64,000 bases of DNA, from assembly GCF_002215215.1 (NCBI RefSeq), contig NZ_CP018632.1:4832501-4896500 (forward strand), read 5' to 3'. The notes under the pieces are model-generated. The model saw only the letters and a program-made list of their open reading frames with translations. It had not been told where the DNA came from and ran no database searches. This document shows, one piece after another, positions 62,896-64,000 of the stretch (positions within the stretch are counted from its first letter, which is position 1; every line of letters begins with the position of its first letter). The DNA is from Granulosicoccus antarcticus IMCC3135 (GTDB lineage: Bacteria > Pseudomonadota > Gammaproteobacteria > Granulosicoccales > Granulosicoccaceae). A program made the position numbers and the translations under genes.

Positions 62896-64000
62896 GTGAC
62901 CGTATCTACAGCGCATCTGAACACGTATATCGAAGAACAAGGCTTGGCCGAACAGATGATCCCATCGGTGGGTTCCCTCTATCGCAATCGCGGTGTCATT
63001 GTTACGGTATTTGGTCGCAAACTGATGAATGGGTCAACCATTGACATCATCAAAGCCCACCAGCAGGCACTGCAGGTCGTTGGCGAGAAAGTGACGTTGT
63101 TGGAAACCAGTGCGGTGCTGAACGTGCTTACCGCTGTTCAGCCAGGCAGTTCACGCATCGATATCGGCAAGCTGGCTTTCGGCGCACGTCAGGCTGGGCT
63201 GGTAGATGAGCCGGCCGCATTACTCAACTACGTGAAAGAGGCACTGCAGGACATTCCCGATGCCTCATCCGTACTTGAAGAACCTCGCGATGTCGTGCTT
63301 TATGGCTTTGGCCGTATCGGTCGTATCCTGGCACGACTGCTGATCGAACGCACGACATCCAACAACCCTCTGCGGTTGCGGGCCATTGTCGTTCGAGGCG
63401 GCCGCGAAGGCGATTTGCGCAAACGTGCCAGCCTGCTGCGTCGTGACTCCATTCACGGCCCATTCAACGGACATGTGTCGGTTGATGAGGAGAATAGCGC
63501 CATCATTGCGAACGGCAATTTCATCAAGGTGATCTATGCCAATCAGCCCGAAGATATCGATTACACCGCCTATGACATTCACGATGCCCTGATTGTCGAC
63601 AACACCGGTGTGTTCAAGGATGAGGCCGCTCTGAGCCGACATCTGGTCCCCAAGGGCGCCCGCAAGGTCCTGCTCACCGCCCCTGCCAGCGGTGCGATCA
63701 AGAATATCGTCTACGGCGTGAATCACGACATGATTGAGGACGATGACATGATTGTCTGTGCAGCAAGCTGTACGACCAATGCCATCACACCGGTCCTGAA
63801 GATCATCAATGACCGATTCGGCGTCATCAATGGCCATGTGGAAACCGTACATTCCTACACCAATGACCAGAATCTGATCGACAACTACCACTCGGCAGAT
63901 CGTCGTGGTCGCAGTGCTCCGCTCAATATGGTACTAACCTCAACCGGTGCGGCCAAGGCTGTGTCCAAGGCCCTGCCGGAACTGGAAGGCAAACTGACGG
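62896..64000 (+). CDS. gap: Glyceraldehyde-3-phosphate dehydrogenase, long form, 3' end cut by window
   Basis: The frame is open from the GTG at 62896 to the window edge (368 codons). AAAGGACG is six bases upstream of the start. About 130 residues precede the NAD loop VVLYGFGRIGRILARLL, an extension known from the roughly 480-residue GAPDH of Pseudomonas and relatives. The catalytic cysteine is in ASCTTNAITPVLKI and the following histidine in HSYTNDQNLID; RRGRSAPLNMVLTSTGAAKA is also conserved. The enzyme acts in glycolysis or gluconeogenesis. Confidence 0.94.
   Translation, partial: MTVSTAHLNTYIEEQGLAEQMIPSVGSLYRNRGVIVTVFGRKLMNGSTIDIIKAHQQALQVVGEKVTLLETSAVLNVLTAVQPGSSRIDIGKLAFGARQAGLVDEPAALLNYVKEALQDIPDASSVLEEPRDVVLYGFGRIGRILARLLIERTTSNNPLRLRAIVVRGGREGDLRKRASLLRRDSIHGPFNGHVSVDEENSAIIANGNFIKVIYANQPEDIDYTAYDIHDALIVDNTGVFKDEAALSRHLVPKGARKVLLTAPASGAIKNIVYGVNHDMIEDDDMIVCAASCTTNAITPVLKIINDRFGVINGHVETVHSYTNDQNLIDNYHSADRRGRSAPLNMVLTSTGAAKAVSKALPELEGKLT

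Noticed and set aside
63265-63891. 208-codon minus-strand frame near the window end
   Set aside because: It is antisense to the GAPDH gene, whose frame is clearly coding (NAD loop and catalytic cysteine).
1-64000. CRISPR arrays, tRNA or rRNA genes, insertion sequences, phage or toxin-antitoxin modules
   Set aside because: I looked through the gaps and gene list and saw no repeat-spacer pattern, transposase, integrase or RNA-gene signature; a covariance-model search would be the decisive check.

Overview
The window looks like a chromosomal segment of a heterotrophic, probably marine, gammaproteobacterium. HspQ, RluF, the ppsR/ppsA pair, the one-domain QueF and the Pseudomonas-type long GAPDH all point that way. 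The many sugar, polyol and inositol genes recall alphaproteobacterial catabolic clusters and suggest a versatile marine scavenger such as a Granulosicoccus-like organism. That genus guess is inference only. I see no transposase, integrase, phage gene, CRISPR array, rRNA or tRNA. Genes are tightly packed on both strands with few long gaps.

Layout. 14-4198 (-): a complete carbohydrate ABC importer (binding protein, two permeases, ATPase), divergent from a lactonase-like amidohydrolase (4359-5195). 5243-13501: an MBL-fold hydrolase, a small diguanylate cyclase, CpdB, a molybdopterin-binding/nucleotidyltransferase fusion, and two tandem NtrC-like response regulators with damaged AAA+ motifs. 13696-17401: an exported STN-like protein, an astacin protease, a 1-Cys peroxiredoxin and PpsR. 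17601-26194: PpsA, a small basic protein, an HTTM-DCC fusion, a hotdog thioesterase, a YgiQ-type radical SAM protein and an exported protein of unknown role. 26407-37187: an atypical SDR, an orphan metal/cobalamin-type binding protein, a UshA-like nucleotidase, an aldo/keto reductase, a Gfo/Idh dehydrogenase, HspQ, a MATE exporter, RluF and two flavoproteins. 37379-38547: queC-queF.

The most coherent system is a myo-inositol regulon at 38568-50546. It holds iolD-iolC-iolB-aldolase on the minus strand, iolE plus a dehydrogenase on the plus strand, a LacI-family repressor, a ribose/inositol-type ABC importer with a small membrane protein, and an IolI-like isomerase. Two near-identical perfect palindromes (core TGCAACCGGTTGCA) lie exactly in the two control regions. 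One sits immediately after the -10 box of a good promoter in front of iolE. This predicts that the local LacI protein is the inositol repressor and that both transcription units form one regulon.

50806-64000: a very acidic membrane-anchored protein, malonyl-CoA decarboxylase, an MFS transporter, a polar amino-acid ABC permease/ATPase divergent from a binding-protein/cyclohexadienyl-dehydratase-like gene coupled to an aromatic aminotransferase, a tandem pair of Lin0512-family genes, a DUF4124-like exported protein, a membrane Ser/Thr kinase, and the first 368 codons of a GAPDH that runs off the window.

I did not find a clearly unprecedented multi-gene system. The best candidates for something new are the paired degenerate sigma-54-type regulators, the PheC-like gene beside an amino-acid transporter, and the acidic DUF2628-like protein.
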